43,975 nucleotides of DNA from an uncultured Verrucomicrobiota bacterium (lineage in GTDB: Bacteria; Verrucomicrobiota; Verrucomicrobiia; Opitutales; Opitutaceae). The stretch lies in contig CAIRBK010000103.1 in assembly GCA_903876795.1 (NCBI GenBank), positions 1 through 43,975 on the forward strand, written 5' to 3'. The translations under genes and the position numbers were made by a program. The notes beneath the pieces are model-generated. The model was not told the DNA's origin. It made no database searches and saw only the letters and a program-made list of their open reading frames with translations. How positions within the stretch are numbered: the first letter of the stretch is position 1; the number at the start of each line of letters is the position of its first letter. Below are positions 1 to 9,693 of the stretch, piece by piece.

Positions 1-83
1 ACCGGCTCCACTCCTTTGAGCGCTTCCAGCCCTACCTGGGCTTTGAACTCGGCACTGAACTTACGTCGGTTTTTCTTGGTCAT
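1..83 (-). CDS. IS3-family transposase OrfA, N-terminal fragment
   Basis: Starting at ATG 83 on the minus strand, 27 residues are visible before the window edge, beginning MTKKNRRKFSAEFKAQVGLE. The K-R-R-K-F-S-x-E-F-K-A-x-V-x-L-E-A-L-K-G pattern is the typical start of the helix-turn-helix OrfA protein of IS3/IS911-like elements, which binds the element ends; OrfB would supply the DDE integrase. The gene is cut by the window edge and is not necessarily broken in the genome. No clear ribosome binding site is seen. Identification rests on a short but very characteristic stretch. Confidence 0.75.
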   Translation of the reverse strand, partial: MTKKNRRKFSAEFKAQVGLEALKGVEP

Positions 84-144
84 GTTTCGGATCGTTTTTC
101 GGGTTTGGATTTAACGATCCCTCCTGTCCAGTTTTCCGGCAACA
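1..144 (-). mobile_element. IS3-family insertion sequence, left end (truncated by window edge)
   Basis: The minus strand starts an OrfA-type transposase at 83. About 30-60 bases upstream lies a terminal-repeat-like stretch (minus strand reads TGTTGCCGGAAAACTGGACA from 144). IS3-family ends usually begin with TG and often carry such a GGAAAACTGGACA-like core, so 144 is my estimate of the element boundary. The other end and OrfB are outside the window, so neither target duplication nor full inverted repeats can be checked. Confidence 0.6.
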
Positions 145-283
145 CCTCAATCCGCCGAGTCGCCAAACCGGCAACCGCGCCGACCTCCTGAAAAACCCAC
201 CCCGGGGCGAGGTCCTCCCCGCCGTGCCGAGGGGAGCGCGCAAGCGCGCGGCTGGTCCTGGGCATCTTCCGCCACCCGGGGAT

Positions 284-305
284 CGCGCCGGGGTCAGCCG
301 GCGCG
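284..305 (-). other. GC-rich hairpin downstream of trpS
   Basis: A perfect 8-bp stem (CGCGCCGG / CCGGCGCG) with a 6-base loop lies about 55 bases past the trpS stop. No T-tract follows in the trpS direction, so it is at best a weak or factor-assisted 3' end. On the other strand a short T-run (cttttgg) follows. The rest of 145-359 holds no gene I can support; a second small palindrome (GCGCGC-AA-GCGCGC) is at 236-249. Confidence 0.35.
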
Positions 306-359
306 GCTTTTGGAAACACGGAACGGGGGCAGTCCGCCCAGAGGGTTGAGGTGGACAAC

Positions 360-1325
360 TCAGCGCAGCCCTGAGGCTTTTTTGGCGCGGGCGATCACCT
401 GGCTGGCGGTCGCGCGGGCCCGGTCTGCGCCTTCCTTGAGGATGGCGTTGACGTGGTCGAGGTTGGCCCCGAGTTCGGCGCGCCTCGCGCGATAAGGCGC
501 GAAGAACGTCCAGTAGTGTTCGAAGAGCGCCTTTTTCAAATCGCCGTAGCCGAAGCCGCCGGCGCGCAGGCGGTTTTCGTAGTCGGCGGCCAAGTCGGCG
601 GGCGCGACGAGTTTGAGGAGCTGGACGGCGAGGTTTTTGTCGGCGTCGGGCTTGGGCTCGGCCGGCGTGCGGCTGTCCATGAGGATGCCCATGATTTTTT
701 TGCGGAGGGCCTTCTCCTCGCCGAAGATCGGGAGCGTGTTGTCGTAGCTCTTGCTCATCTTCTGGCCGTCGAGTCCGGGGACCACGGCGGATTCGTCGCG
801 GATCTCGGGCTCGGGGATGACAAACGTGTCGCCGTAGGTGTGGTTGAATTTGATGGCGATGTCGCGGGTCATCTCGACGTGCTGCTTCTGGTCGCGGCCG
901 ACCGGGACGATGTTGGCGTCGTAGAGCAGGATGTCGGCGGCCATCAACACCGGATAGGCAAACAGGCCGAAGTTGGGCGAGATGCCCTTGGCGGTCTTGT
1001 CCTTGTAACTGTGGGCGCGCTCCAGCAGCCCCATCGGGGTGAGCGTGCCGACGAGCCACATGAGTTCGCACACCTCGGGCACGTCGCTCTGGCGCCAGAT
1101 GACGCTCTTCGCCGGGTCGAGGCCGCAGGCCAGCCAGTCGAGCGCCACGTCGAGCGTGTTCTGCCGGCGCCGGGCGGCGTCGGTGAGCGTGGTCATCGAG
1201 TGGTAGTCGGCGATGAAGTAGAAGCCGTCGCCGCGCGTCTGGAGATCGACCGCGGGTTTGATCGCGCCGAAGTAGTTGCCGATGTGGAGCTGGCCGGAAG
1301 GCTGGATGCCGGTGAGGATGCGCAT
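360..1325 (-). CDS. trpS: Tryptophan--tRNA ligase
   Basis: This 321-residue class I aminoacyl-tRNA synthetase charges tRNA-Trp with tryptophan in the cytoplasm, using ATP. The HIGH-type motif appears as PSGQLHIGN at residues 9-17 and the KMSKS motif is exact at residues 189-193, both where bacterial TrpRS has them. The intervening GDGFYFIADYHS and PVGRDQKQHVE stretches are also typical of TrpRS. Length is normal for the bacterial enzyme, which is about 330 residues. ATG at 1325 directly precedes the conserved ILTGIQPSG, so the start is secure. Only 39 bases separate it from the upstream beta-helix gene, so the two are probably cotranscribed. That short spacer leaves no room for a T-box or trp attenuator leader. 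Confidence 0.97.
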   Translation of the reverse strand: MRILTGIQPSGQLHIGNYFGAIKPAVDLQTRGDGFYFIADYHSMTTLTDAARRRQNTLDVALDWLACGLDPAKSVIWRQSDVPEVCELMWLVGTLTPMGLLERAHSYKDKTAKGISPNFGLFAYPVLMAADILLYDANIVPVGRDQKQHVEMTRDIAIKFNHTYGDTFVIPEPEIRDESAVVPGLDGQKMSKSYDNTLPIFGEEKALRKKIMGILMDSRTPAEPKPDADKNLAVQLLKLVAPADLAADYENRLRAGGFGYGDLKKALFEHYWTFFAPYRARRAELGANLDHVNAILKEGADRARATASQVIARAKKASGLR

Positions 1326-1364
1326 GACAAAAAGGTTAAAAGTGCCGACGGCCGCAGGCGGGCG

Positions 1365-2042
1365 TCAATCCCGGCGAGGCATATGCGTGACCGTGCCGCG
1401 CATGCGGGCGATGGTTTCGGCCGGAAGGTAGCCGCTGAACGACGTGGTCGGCATGACCAGCGCGCGTTTGCCGAGGATGGAGCCGGGGTTGAGCACGGCG
1501 TTGCAGCCCACCTCGGCCTTGTCGCCAACGATGGCGCCGAATTTCCTCAGCCCGGTTTCAAATGCACCCTCGGGCAGGCGCACGACGACGGGCTTCTGAT
1601 CGAGGCGCAGGTTGGACAAAATGACGCCGGCGCCGAGATGGGCCCCGTTGCCGAGAATGGAATCGCCCACATAGCTGAAGTGAGGCACCTGCACGCCGTC
1701 GAGCAACACGCAGTTCTTGAATTCGCAGGCGTTGCCCAGGACGCAACCCTCGCCGACGATGACGTTGCCGCGGATGAACGCCCCGGGACGGACTTCGGTT
1801 TTCGCGCCGATCCACGCCGGACCGATGATCGTGGCATAGGCGGGCAGCTTCACCGTCGGATCAATCCACACCGCCCCCTCGATGTGGACGCCCGGAGGAA
1901 TCACGACTGCGGAGGGGGCGGGCAACGCCGCGAGGGCCTTGCCGATGACCTTGAGCCATTCCCACGGCGCGACATCCGCGCGCAAGTGGGGGGCGAACGG
2001 CGACAACGACGGCGGCAGTGCGAAAAAATCGGCGGCGAGCAT
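1365..2042 (-). CDS. Left-handed beta-helix (hexapeptide-repeat) protein, GlmU C-terminal-like
   Basis: The 225-residue protein has about 60 N-terminal residues followed by hexapeptide-type repeats that form a left-handed beta helix (for example VVIPPGVHIEGAVWI, then RPGAFIRGNVIVGEGCVLG, then SYVGDSILGNGAHLGAGVIL). The pattern and the ILSNLRLD turn resemble the acetyltransferase half of GlmU and the stand-alone glucosamine-1-phosphate acetyltransferase-like C-terminal domains. The nucleotidyltransferase domain of GlmU is absent. A role as a sugar-nucleotide acyltransferase is therefore plausible, but substrate and activity cannot be read from sequence. It lies upstream of trpS on the same strand and diverges from the PIG-L deacetylase gene across a 68-base gap. 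A deacetylase next to an acyltransferase-like protein hints at amino-sugar metabolism, which is inference. Confidence 0.8.
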   Translation of the reverse strand: MLAADFFALPPSLSPFAPHLRADVAPWEWLKVIGKALAALPAPSAVVIPPGVHIEGAVWIDPTVKLPAYATIIGPAWIGAKTEVRPGAFIRGNVIVGEGCVLGNACEFKNCVLLDGVQVPHFSYVGDSILGNGAHLGAGVILSNLRLDQKPVVVRLPEGAFETGLRKFGAIVGDKAEVGCNAVLNPGSILGKRALVMPTTSFSGYLPAETIARMRGTVTHMPRRD

Positions 2043-2110
2043 GGGTGCGCAGTGAGAACCAAAAAACCCTTGGTGTCATCCCGTAAGAGCTGCTTGCCTG
2101 TCGGCACCGC

Positions 2111-2962
2111 ATGAAACTCTCGCAGCCCCAGGCCGATGTCTACGTCCCGTCCGGCGGCGACGTGCCGGCCGCCCTCGACCGCGTGACCCACCTGTGCATC
2201 GCCGCGCATCAGGACGACATCGAGATCCTCGCCTACGACGCGATCTGCGACTGCCTCGACGACCCGCAGAACAAGGCCTTCGGAGGCGTCGTCGTGACCG
2301 ACGGCGGAGGTTCGCCGCGCACCGGGGCTTACGCCCAATTCACCGACGAGCAGATGAAGGACATCCGCCGCCATGAACAACGGGACGCCGCCCGTCTCGG
2401 GGGTTACGCGATCCAACTTCAACTCTCCCACCCCAGCGCCGAGGTAAAAAATCCGCCATCGCCCGCGCTGGCCGCCGACCTCGCCGCGATCTTCGCACGG
2501 TGCGCGCCCGAGGTGGTCTATCTGCACAACCCCGCCGACAAACACGATACCCATGTGGCCGTGTTTCTGCGCACACTCGAGGCCCTGCGCGCGCTGCCGC
2601 CCGGCCGGCGCCCGCAGCGTGTCCTCGGCGGCGAAGTCTGGCGCGACCTCGACTGGCTGGTGGATGCCGACAAGGTGGCGCTCGACAGCGGACGCCGCCC
2701 CGAACTCGCGATGGCGCTGCTCCAGGTCTTCGATTCGCAAGTGACCGGGGGCAAACGCTACGACCTCGCCGCCGCCGGCCGCCGGCTGGCGCACGCGACC
2801 TTCCACACATCGCACGCGACCGATCGGCTGCAGGGCATCACCTGGGCCATGGACCTCACGCCGCTCGTAAACGACCCCGCGCTCGATGTCGCTGCATTTA
2901 CCTTGGCCTACCTGGACCGCCTGCGGGCGGACATCGCCGGCCGCATCGCGCGATTTCGCTGA
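2111..2962 (+). CDS. PIG-L/LmbE-family N-acetylsugar deacetylase
   Basis: The 283-residue protein belongs to the zinc-dependent PIG-L/LmbE family, which removes acetyl groups from N-acetylglucosamine-type substrates. The family motif A-H-P-D-D-x-E is present as AHQDDIE at residues 32-38, with Gln in place of the usual Pro. The second metal-site region appears as HNPADKHDTH around residues 142-151. The VVTDGGGSPR segment following the first motif is also typical. Natural substrates in this family range from GlcNAc-inositol conjugates to chitin fragments, and none can be assigned here. ATG at 2111 opens directly after the divergent promoter region shared with the beta-helix gene. No signal peptide is seen, so it is probably cytoplasmic. 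Confidence 0.88.
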   Translation: MKLSQPQADVYVPSGGDVPAALDRVTHLCIAAHQDDIEILAYDAICDCLDDPQNKAFGGVVVTDGGGSPRTGAYAQFTDEQMKDIRRHEQRDAARLGGYAIQLQLSHPSAEVKNPPSPALAADLAAIFARCAPEVVYLHNPADKHDTHVAVFLRTLEALRALPPGRRPQRVLGGEVWRDLDWLVDADKVALDSGRRPELAMALLQVFDSQVTGGKRYDLAAAGRRLAHATFHTSHATDRLQGITWAMDLTPLVNDPALDVAAFTLAYLDRLRADIAGRIARFR

Positions 2963-3104
2963 TCCCGGGCGCAATGATCGCGGTTACGTTCACCCGAGCG
3001 ATCACCCGGCGACGTTTTGGCAACGGTGCCGCCTTAGGCCTTGCCAAGCACGGATGACCCTCGCACGTTCTTCCTTTTTTCACAGACGAACGAGTCCCGA
3101 GTTT

Positions 3105-4922
<1,818 letters not shown>

Positions 4923-4956
4923 GCCCCGCGCCTCGCGCCCGTCCCGGATATACAAA

Positions 4957-4984
4957 GCCGCCGGCCTCAACCGGCGGCTTTTTT
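4957..4984 (+). terminator. Rho-independent terminator of typA
   Basis: A perfect 9-bp stem AGCCGCCGG / CCGGCGGCT with a 6-base loop is followed directly by TTTT, 34 bases past the typA stop. Confidence 0.88.
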
Positions 4985-5089
4985 GCGTCCGGCGCGTCCT
5001 CTAGGTGAGGCGATTCACCCTGCGGCAGGTTGTGACGATGATGAACACGGGGCATCCGCGAAAGCGGACGCCCGCCGCGCTCGGCTATT

Positions 5090-6967
5090 GTGCTTCAAAC
5101 GCCACTCCCTCAGTTTCCTTCAGTGCCTGATCTCCCCACCAGCGCCCGACTCAAGACCTTTTGGTCGCTTGCCCGCCCGTTTTGGGTGTCGTCGGGGGAA
5201 CGCAGGCAGGCTTGGCTGTTGCTGGGCTCGGTCGTCGCCCTGACCGGGGCCCAAAACTGGATCGGCATCCGCCTGTCATATTGGAACCGCTCGTTTTTCG
5301 ATACCGTCCAGCGTGGCGACTACGGCTACTTTGTCCACTTGGGCGGCGTGATGATCGGGCTCATCTTCCTCTCCATCACCTTCTGGCTGGCGGAGGACTA
5401 TCTGTTCTCGTCGCTCAAAATCCGCTGGCGCCGCTGGATGACCGCACGCCTGCTGGACCAGTGGCTCGGCGACCGCGCCCACTACCTCGGCCAGCTCGAC
5501 TCGATCCACGGCGACAACCCCGACCAGCGCATCAGCGAAGACATCCGCAGCTTCGTTTTCACCTCGCTGGACCTGTTCATGCAGTTGTTGTCGGCCCTGA
5601 TCGGCTTCGGTGCGTTTGTGGTGATTCTGTGGACGCTCTCCGACGGACCGCCGACCCCGCTGGGCCTGGCACCGCCCGTCGGCCTGCCGGAGCGATTCGC
5701 CTGGCTTGAGCCCGCCTACCTGGGCTGTTGGCGCGTTTATGAAGCCACCATGGCGTTCATAACATCCATACCCGGGCACCTGGTGTGGTTCTGCTTTCTT
5801 TACTCCTGGCTTGGCAGTTGGTTGGTGAATCGCGTCGGCCGCCCCATCATCGGTCTCTCGTATGAACAGGAGAAACTGGAGGCCGATTTTCGCTTCGGAC
5901 TGATCCGACTTCGGGAAAACAGCGAGAGCACCGCCCTCATCGAGGGTGAGCCGGCGGAGCGACGCACGTTGGGCGCGAGTTTCGCCCGGATCGTGGGCAA
6001 CTTCAACGCCCGCCTCGTGAAGCAGCTCCACCTCAACGCCTTCAAATCGGTTTACTTCCGGCTGTCCGATTCGGTGCCGCTCCTGCTCTCCGCGCCGCGC
6101 TTTTTCGCCGGCACCATCTCGCTCGGCCAGTTGACCCAGCTCACCGGCGCCTTCGGCCGCGTGCAGGGCTGCCTGAACATTTTCATCAACAGCTATGAAA
6201 CCATCGCCGGCTGGTGGGCGGTGACCGAGCGCCTCGACGGTTTCATGCGCGGCATCGCCCACTCGCAGGAATTGCGGGCCGCGCAGAGCCGCATCTACTC
6301 CTCCGGCAAAGTCGGCACTGACCTGGTGGTCAGCGACCTCGCCCTTTTCCGACCCAACGGCGAACCCCTGCTCGCTCCGGTCAACTTCACGCTGACAACG
6401 GGAGACTCGGTGCTCATCACCGGCCCCTCGGGCTGCGGCAAAAGCACCCTGCTGCGGGCCCTGGCGGGCCTGTGGCCTTACGAACAAGGATTCGTCCACC
6501 TCCCCGATCCCTTCCGGTGCATGGTCATGCCGCAAAGGCCCTACCTGCCCATCGGCTCGCTGCGTGCCGCCGTGTGCTATCCAGAACCGCCTGAAAACTT
6601 CACCGACGAGGCCGTGCGAACGGCCCTCGCTCTCGCCCAGGCGCCCACCCTGGCCGGTAGGATCGACGAGAAAGGGCACTGGTCTCAACTGCTCTCCGGC
6701 GGCGAGCAACAACGTGTCGCGCTGGCCCGCATCTTCCTCCTCAAGCCCGAATGGTTGTTTCTCGACGAAGCCACTTCGGCGATGGATGAAGCGGCCGAAC
6801 ACGCGTTCTACCTGAGCCTGCGCGCAACCCTTCCCGACGTCACCTATCTGACGATCGCCCATCGCAGCACGCTGCGCGCGCTGCACGCGCGCCATTTCCG
6901 CGTGCTCACGCAAGACGACAACACGCATCACCTCACCGAGGTGAGCACCGGTATGGCCAGCTGGTAG
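5090..6967 (+). CDS. SbmA/BacA/YddA-type ABC transporter (fused membrane and ATPase domains)
   Basis: The 625-residue inner-membrane ABC half-transporter has an N-terminal membrane domain (about residues 35-350) of the SbmA/BacA and peroxisomal ABCD type. Typical features are the early W-x-G-I-R-L-S-Y-W-N-R-S-F-F-D segment and a later IGLSYEQEKLEADFRFGLIR-type stretch. The C-terminal ATPase has Walker A GPSGCGKST at 445-453, the signature LSGGEQQR at 535-542 and Walker B LFLDE at 556-560. Having its own ATPase makes it YddA-like rather than SbmA, which uses the proton gradient. Relatives export or import peptides, cobalamin or very long fatty acids; the substrate here is unknown. The likely start is GTG 5090, since no ATG lies near the N-terminus and the ribosome binding site is weak. 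Confidence 0.9.
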   Translation: MLQTPLPQFPSVPDLPTSARLKTFWSLARPFWVSSGERRQAWLLLGSVVALTGAQNWIGIRLSYWNRSFFDTVQRGDYGYFVHLGGVMIGLIFLSITFWLAEDYLFSSLKIRWRRWMTARLLDQWLGDRAHYLGQLDSIHGDNPDQRISEDIRSFVFTSLDLFMQLLSALIGFGAFVVILWTLSDGPPTPLGLAPPVGLPERFAWLEPAYLGCWRVYEATMAFITSIPGHLVWFCFLYSWLGSWLVNRVGRPIIGLSYEQEKLEADFRFGLIRLRENSESTALIEGEPAERRTLGASFARIVGNFNARLVKQLHLNAFKSVYFRLSDSVPLLLSAPRFFAGTISLGQLTQLTGAFGRVQGCLNIFINSYETIAGWWAVTERLDGFMRGIAHSQELRAAQSRIYSSGKVGTDLVVSDLALFRPNGEPLLAPVNFTLTTGDSVLITGPSGCGKSTLLRALAGLWPYEQGFVHLPDPFRCMVMPQRPYLPIGSLRAAVCYPEPPENFTDEAVRTALALAQAPTLAGRIDEKGHWSQLLSGGEQQRVALARIFLLKPEWLFLDEATSAMDEAAEHAFYLSLRATLPDVTYLTIAHRSTLRALHARHFRVLTQDDNTHHLTEVSTGMASW

Positions 6968-7074
6968 TCACGGCAGGCGGTGCTCTGCCAGTCGCGAAGA
7001 TTTTGTTTGCAGGCGGACGGGGGCCGCGTTTGCCTCGCCAGTCCTGCGACTCTGAGCAGGGAAAAATGGATCAT

Positions 7075-7151
7075 CGGGGCGTAGCTTAGCCTGGTAGAGC
7101 GCTACATTCGGGTTGTAGAGGCCGAGAGTTCGAATCTCTCCGCCCCGACCA
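7075..7151 (+). tRNA. tRNA-Pro (anticodon CGG)
   Basis: A full cloverleaf can be drawn. The 7-bp acceptor CGGGGCG pairs with CGCCCCG, the anticodon stem CTACA pairs with TGTAG, and the loop TTCGGGT gives anticodon CGG (codon CCG). The T stem is GAGAG/CTCTC with loop TTCGAAT. Discriminator A and the CCA end are encoded. The C1-G72 pair, A73 and G37 are all expected of bacterial tRNA-Pro. A T-run at 7181-7186 may end transcription. Confidence 0.95.
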
Positions 7152-7253
7152 TTTTTAAACACCGCCCGCCGGCGCTCTTTTTTGTCATAAAAGCGCAACG
7201 CCGCACTGGAGTCATTGATCATTGTGCCGATAGGGAACCTCGACCCCCCAATT

Positions 7254-8090
7254 ATGATCATCTCCAAACCAACTGAAGAAAAGATCCTGTCGGTTGCCAA
7301 ATCCCTGCCGGTTGCCCCCCAAATCATGGCGCGATTGCACAAGATGCTTCTCGACGCCAACTCGGGACTCACCGAGATAGCCGGCCTGCTGAAGCGTGAT
7401 GTCGCCTTGACCACCCGCATCATACGCATCGCCAACAGTCCCGCCTACAACGGCGGCGGCCTCGGCACCATCGAAGACGCCTTGCAGCGCGTGGGCTTCG
7501 GGGAAGTGTTCCGCCTGGTGGGCGTGGTGGCCAACGCCAGCCTGGCCGAGTCCAACCTGAGATTTTACGGCTACTCCGGCGAAGCATTCCGCGCCAACAA
7601 CCTGTGCACCGCCTTGGTGTCGGAGGGAATCGCCCGCCGCATCGGCACCGATCCGCGACTCGCCTACACCTCCGGTCTGTTGCGGGGGATCGGACAGTTG
7701 CTGCTCGATCGCATCGCCCGTGAGGGCCTCGGGCCATCCGAGACATTCCGCGAAAGCGGTGGCGGACGCCTGATCGAATGGGAGCGCGGCGCTTTCGGCA
7801 CCACTCATTTTGAGGTCGCCCGCCTGGTGCTCACGCAGTGGGGCTTCCCCGACCTGGTCGTCAAAACCGTCGGCTTTGACCACACTCTCGGCGATGCGCC
7901 GCCACCCTTGGTGCAAACATTGCACCTGGCCGACTCCATCGTGCGCCTTGCCGGACACGGCCTTGATGGTGAGGACGCCGCCTGGGGCGTGACCCACGAG
8001 GATTTGGTGGCCACCGGCCTCACCATGGACGAAACCGTGATCATCCGCAATGAGGCGGTTGCCGCCATGAACGCCTTGCAAGCCGCCTGA
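7254..8090 (+). CDS. HDOD-domain signalling protein
   Basis: The product, about 278 residues, is a single HDOD domain, a divergent HD-related fold used as a protein-interaction or regulatory module in bacterial signalling (chemotaxis, motility and stress control). Recognisable family features are the LPVAPQIMARLHKML opening, the LLKRDVALTTRIIRIANSPAY segment and the G-x-x-R-G-I-G-Q-L-L-L-D stretch that replaces a catalytic HD site. No receiver, EAL or GGDEF domain is fused. ATG 7254 is preferred; the frame stays open back to TTG 7215 with a GTG at 7224, which would add 13 or 10 residues. Transcription ends at a strong terminator (8121-8152) embedded in the 3' end of the convergent gene. Confidence 0.85.
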   Translation: MIISKPTEEKILSVAKSLPVAPQIMARLHKMLLDANSGLTEIAGLLKRDVALTTRIIRIANSPAYNGGGLGTIEDALQRVGFGEVFRLVGVVANASLAESNLRFYGYSGEAFRANNLCTALVSEGIARRIGTDPRLAYTSGLLRGIGQLLLDRIAREGLGPSETFRESGGGRLIEWERGAFGTTHFEVARLVLTQWGFPDLVVKTVGFDHTLGDAPPPLVQTLHLADSIVRLAGHGLDGEDAAWGVTHEDLVATGLTMDETVIIRNEAVAAMNALQAA

Positions 8091-8115
8091 ACACCCAACG
8101 GCAATCCCGGCCGCG

Positions 8116-8958
8116 TCAGAAAACGAACGGATTAAAGGTCCGTTCGTTTTTTATTGTCGTGAGCGGACCGTGCCCGGGCGCCACCACGGTCTCGGGTGGC
8201 AATTCAAGCAGCCTCTTGACATGGACCTTGAGCTTTTCGCTGCAAAAATAGGCTCCGCCGACCGAGCCGGCGAAAAGAATATCGCCCGAGACCAACACCG
8301 AATGAGCGGCCCAAAGATCGGGTGCTCTCACCATGTAGCAATTATGGGACTCCGCATGGCCCGGCGTCGCCAAGGTCTCGATTTCTACGCTCCCGGGTTT
8401 CATCTTGGCGCCCTCCGCAAGCGCCAGCACCCCCGGAATCCTCACACCGACCGGACCAAAGACCGGCACCGGACCGAACCGGCGCTGCACGTCGGCCAAA
8501 CCTCCCACATGCTCGGTTTCCGGGTGGGTCAGAAAAATGGCATCCAGTCCGCGAATACCCGGAGGCCAGGCGCGTCGCAAAGCCTCCCCGTCGGAGCCGG
8601 TATCAAAGAGAACTCCCCTTTCGCTGCCGCAGTCCGTGACGATGTAGGCATTGGCCACACCTATCCCATGCGGCGTGCGCAGGGGATAAAGACAGAAGGG
8701 CAGTCCGCCTATCTTGGGCAAGGGATAGTGGCCCGATGCCAAGGCGGCGACGCCCACTTCATTCAAGCCAAGCACATCGGCCAGACGCCTTATCTCCTCC
8801 AGCGTAAAATCATACCGGTAGTCGAACGCGTCGCGGATTTTTTCCGGCGACACCCCGGCCCTCGCACCCAACGTCACTTCTCCAAAGCAGGCGCAGCGCA
8901 TGGCTTTTTCCAAGACATCGCCGAGTTCATCCTCCAACGGTGTGCGTTCGATCACCAT
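8116..8958 (-). CDS. HTH plus metallo-beta-lactamase-fold protein with altered metal motif
   Basis: The 280-residue protein has two parts. Residues 1-75 look like an XRE-type helix-turn-helix region (VTLGARAGVSPEKIRDAF, then FTLEEIRRLADVLGLN). Residues 80-280 are a metallo-beta-lactamase-fold hydrolase domain. The usual H-x-H-x-D-H metal motif reads H145-P-E147-T-E149-H150, so one His and the Asp are both replaced by Glu. The later ligands look normal: TPGH ending at H201, SGD ending at D226 and PGHGP with H263. It may bind metal differently or be a sensor rather than an enzyme. ATG 8958 is chosen because the HTH begins soon after; the frame continues upstream into the pyrE leader. It is divergent from pyrE. 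Confidence 0.75.
   Translation of the reverse strand: MVIERTPLEDELGDVLEKAMRCACFGEVTLGARAGVSPEKIRDAFDYRYDFTLEEIRRLADVLGLNEVGVAALASGHYPLPKIGGLPFCLYPLRTPHGIGVANAYIVTDCGSERGVLFDTGSDGEALRRAWPPGIRGLDAIFLTHPETEHVGGLADVQRRFGPVPVFGPVGVRIPGVLALAEGAKMKPGSVEIETLATPGHAESHNCYMVRAPDLWAAHSVLVSGDILFAGSVGGAYFCSEKLKVHVKRLLELPPETVVAPGHGPLTTIKNERTFNPFVF
8121..8152 (+). terminator. Intrinsic terminator of the HDOD gene, inside the convergent CDS
   Basis: A perfect 11-bp stem AAACGAACGGA / TCCGTTCGTTT with a 7-base loop ends in a six-T run (8147-8152). It starts 31 bases after the HDOD stop and overlaps the last codons of the opposite gene, whose stop is at 8116-8118. Confidence 0.88.
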
Positions 8959-9066
8959 GCCCAAAGTGTGCGCCCATTCCCGAGTCCGGCAAGTGCCGTG
9001 AACAGCCACACCGGCCTTAAAATTGGCTTTGTTTTTCGGCCGGGGCCTCGCAGCTTCGGGAGAACC

Positions 9067-9636
9067 ATGCATTCCCAGCAACAAGAAGTCCTCGATATTT
9101 TTACCCGCACGAAAGCCCTGCTCACCGGCCACTTCGTGCTTCGTTCCGGCCTGCACAGCGGCCACTACTTTCAATGCGCGCAGGTCTGCCAGCACATGGA
9201 CGCCGTCACGCGACTCACCGAGATGTTGCTCCCCAAGCTGGCCGAATTCAAATTCACCACCGTGCTGGCGCCGGCGATGGGCGGCCTGGTGATCGGCCAG
9301 GAGGTCGCCCGACAGACGGGCTCGCGCTACATTTTCGCCGAAAAAGAAAACGACCGCCTTGTCCTCCGCAGAGGCTTCAAGTTTTCCCCCGGCGAACGCG
9401 TGCTGATCGTCGAGGATGTGGTCACCCGCGGCGGCCGCGTGTTGGAATGCATCGATATCGTCAAAAACGGGGGGGGAATCCCCGTGGCGGTCGCCATGCT
9501 GGTGGATCGCAGCGCCGGCACCATGCGCTTCGAAATCCCGGCTGCCTCTCTGCTGGAACTCAGTTTTCCAACCTATCCGGCGGACCGCGTCCCTGCGGAG
9601 CTTGCCGCGATCCCGGTCGAAAAGCCGGGCAGCTGA
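9067..9636 (+). CDS. pyrE: Orotate phosphoribosyltransferase
   Basis: The 189-residue enzyme converts orotate and PRPP to orotidine 5'-phosphate in pyrimidine synthesis. The PRPP-binding loop is clear: VLIVEDVVTRGG near residues 114-125, with the acidic pair ED. The catalytic-loop region F-A-E-K-E-N-D-R-L-V-L-R-R-G-F precedes it, as in other bacterial PyrE proteins. The N-terminal HFVLRSGLHSGHYFQCA stretch is also typical. The open frame reaches far upstream, but family similarity begins at MHSQQQEVLDIF, so ATG 9067 is used. It is divergent from the HTH/metallo-beta-lactamase gene, with 108 bases between their starts. Confidence 0.93.
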   Translation: MHSQQQEVLDIFTRTKALLTGHFVLRSGLHSGHYFQCAQVCQHMDAVTRLTEMLLPKLAEFKFTTVLAPAMGGLVIGQEVARQTGSRYIFAEKENDRLVLRRGFKFSPGERVLIVEDVVTRGGRVLECIDIVKNGGGIPVAVAMLVDRSAGTMRFEIPAASLLELSFPTYPADRVPAELAAIPVEKPGS

Positions 9637-9693
9637 TCGCGCCCCTGGGCGTGTACGCCAAACCGAGGAAAAGCCGCCTTGTCATGAAAAACC

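Noticed and set aside
80-358. 92-codon minus-strand frame between trpS and the insertion sequence
   Set aside because: It runs through the IS end and a GC-rich hairpin and is Pro/Arg-rich without motif. Not credible.
8170-9066. Plus-strand open frame extending pyrE upstream by about 300 codons
   Set aside because: It is antisense to the HTH/metallo-beta-lactamase gene. PyrE similarity starts only at ATG 9067.
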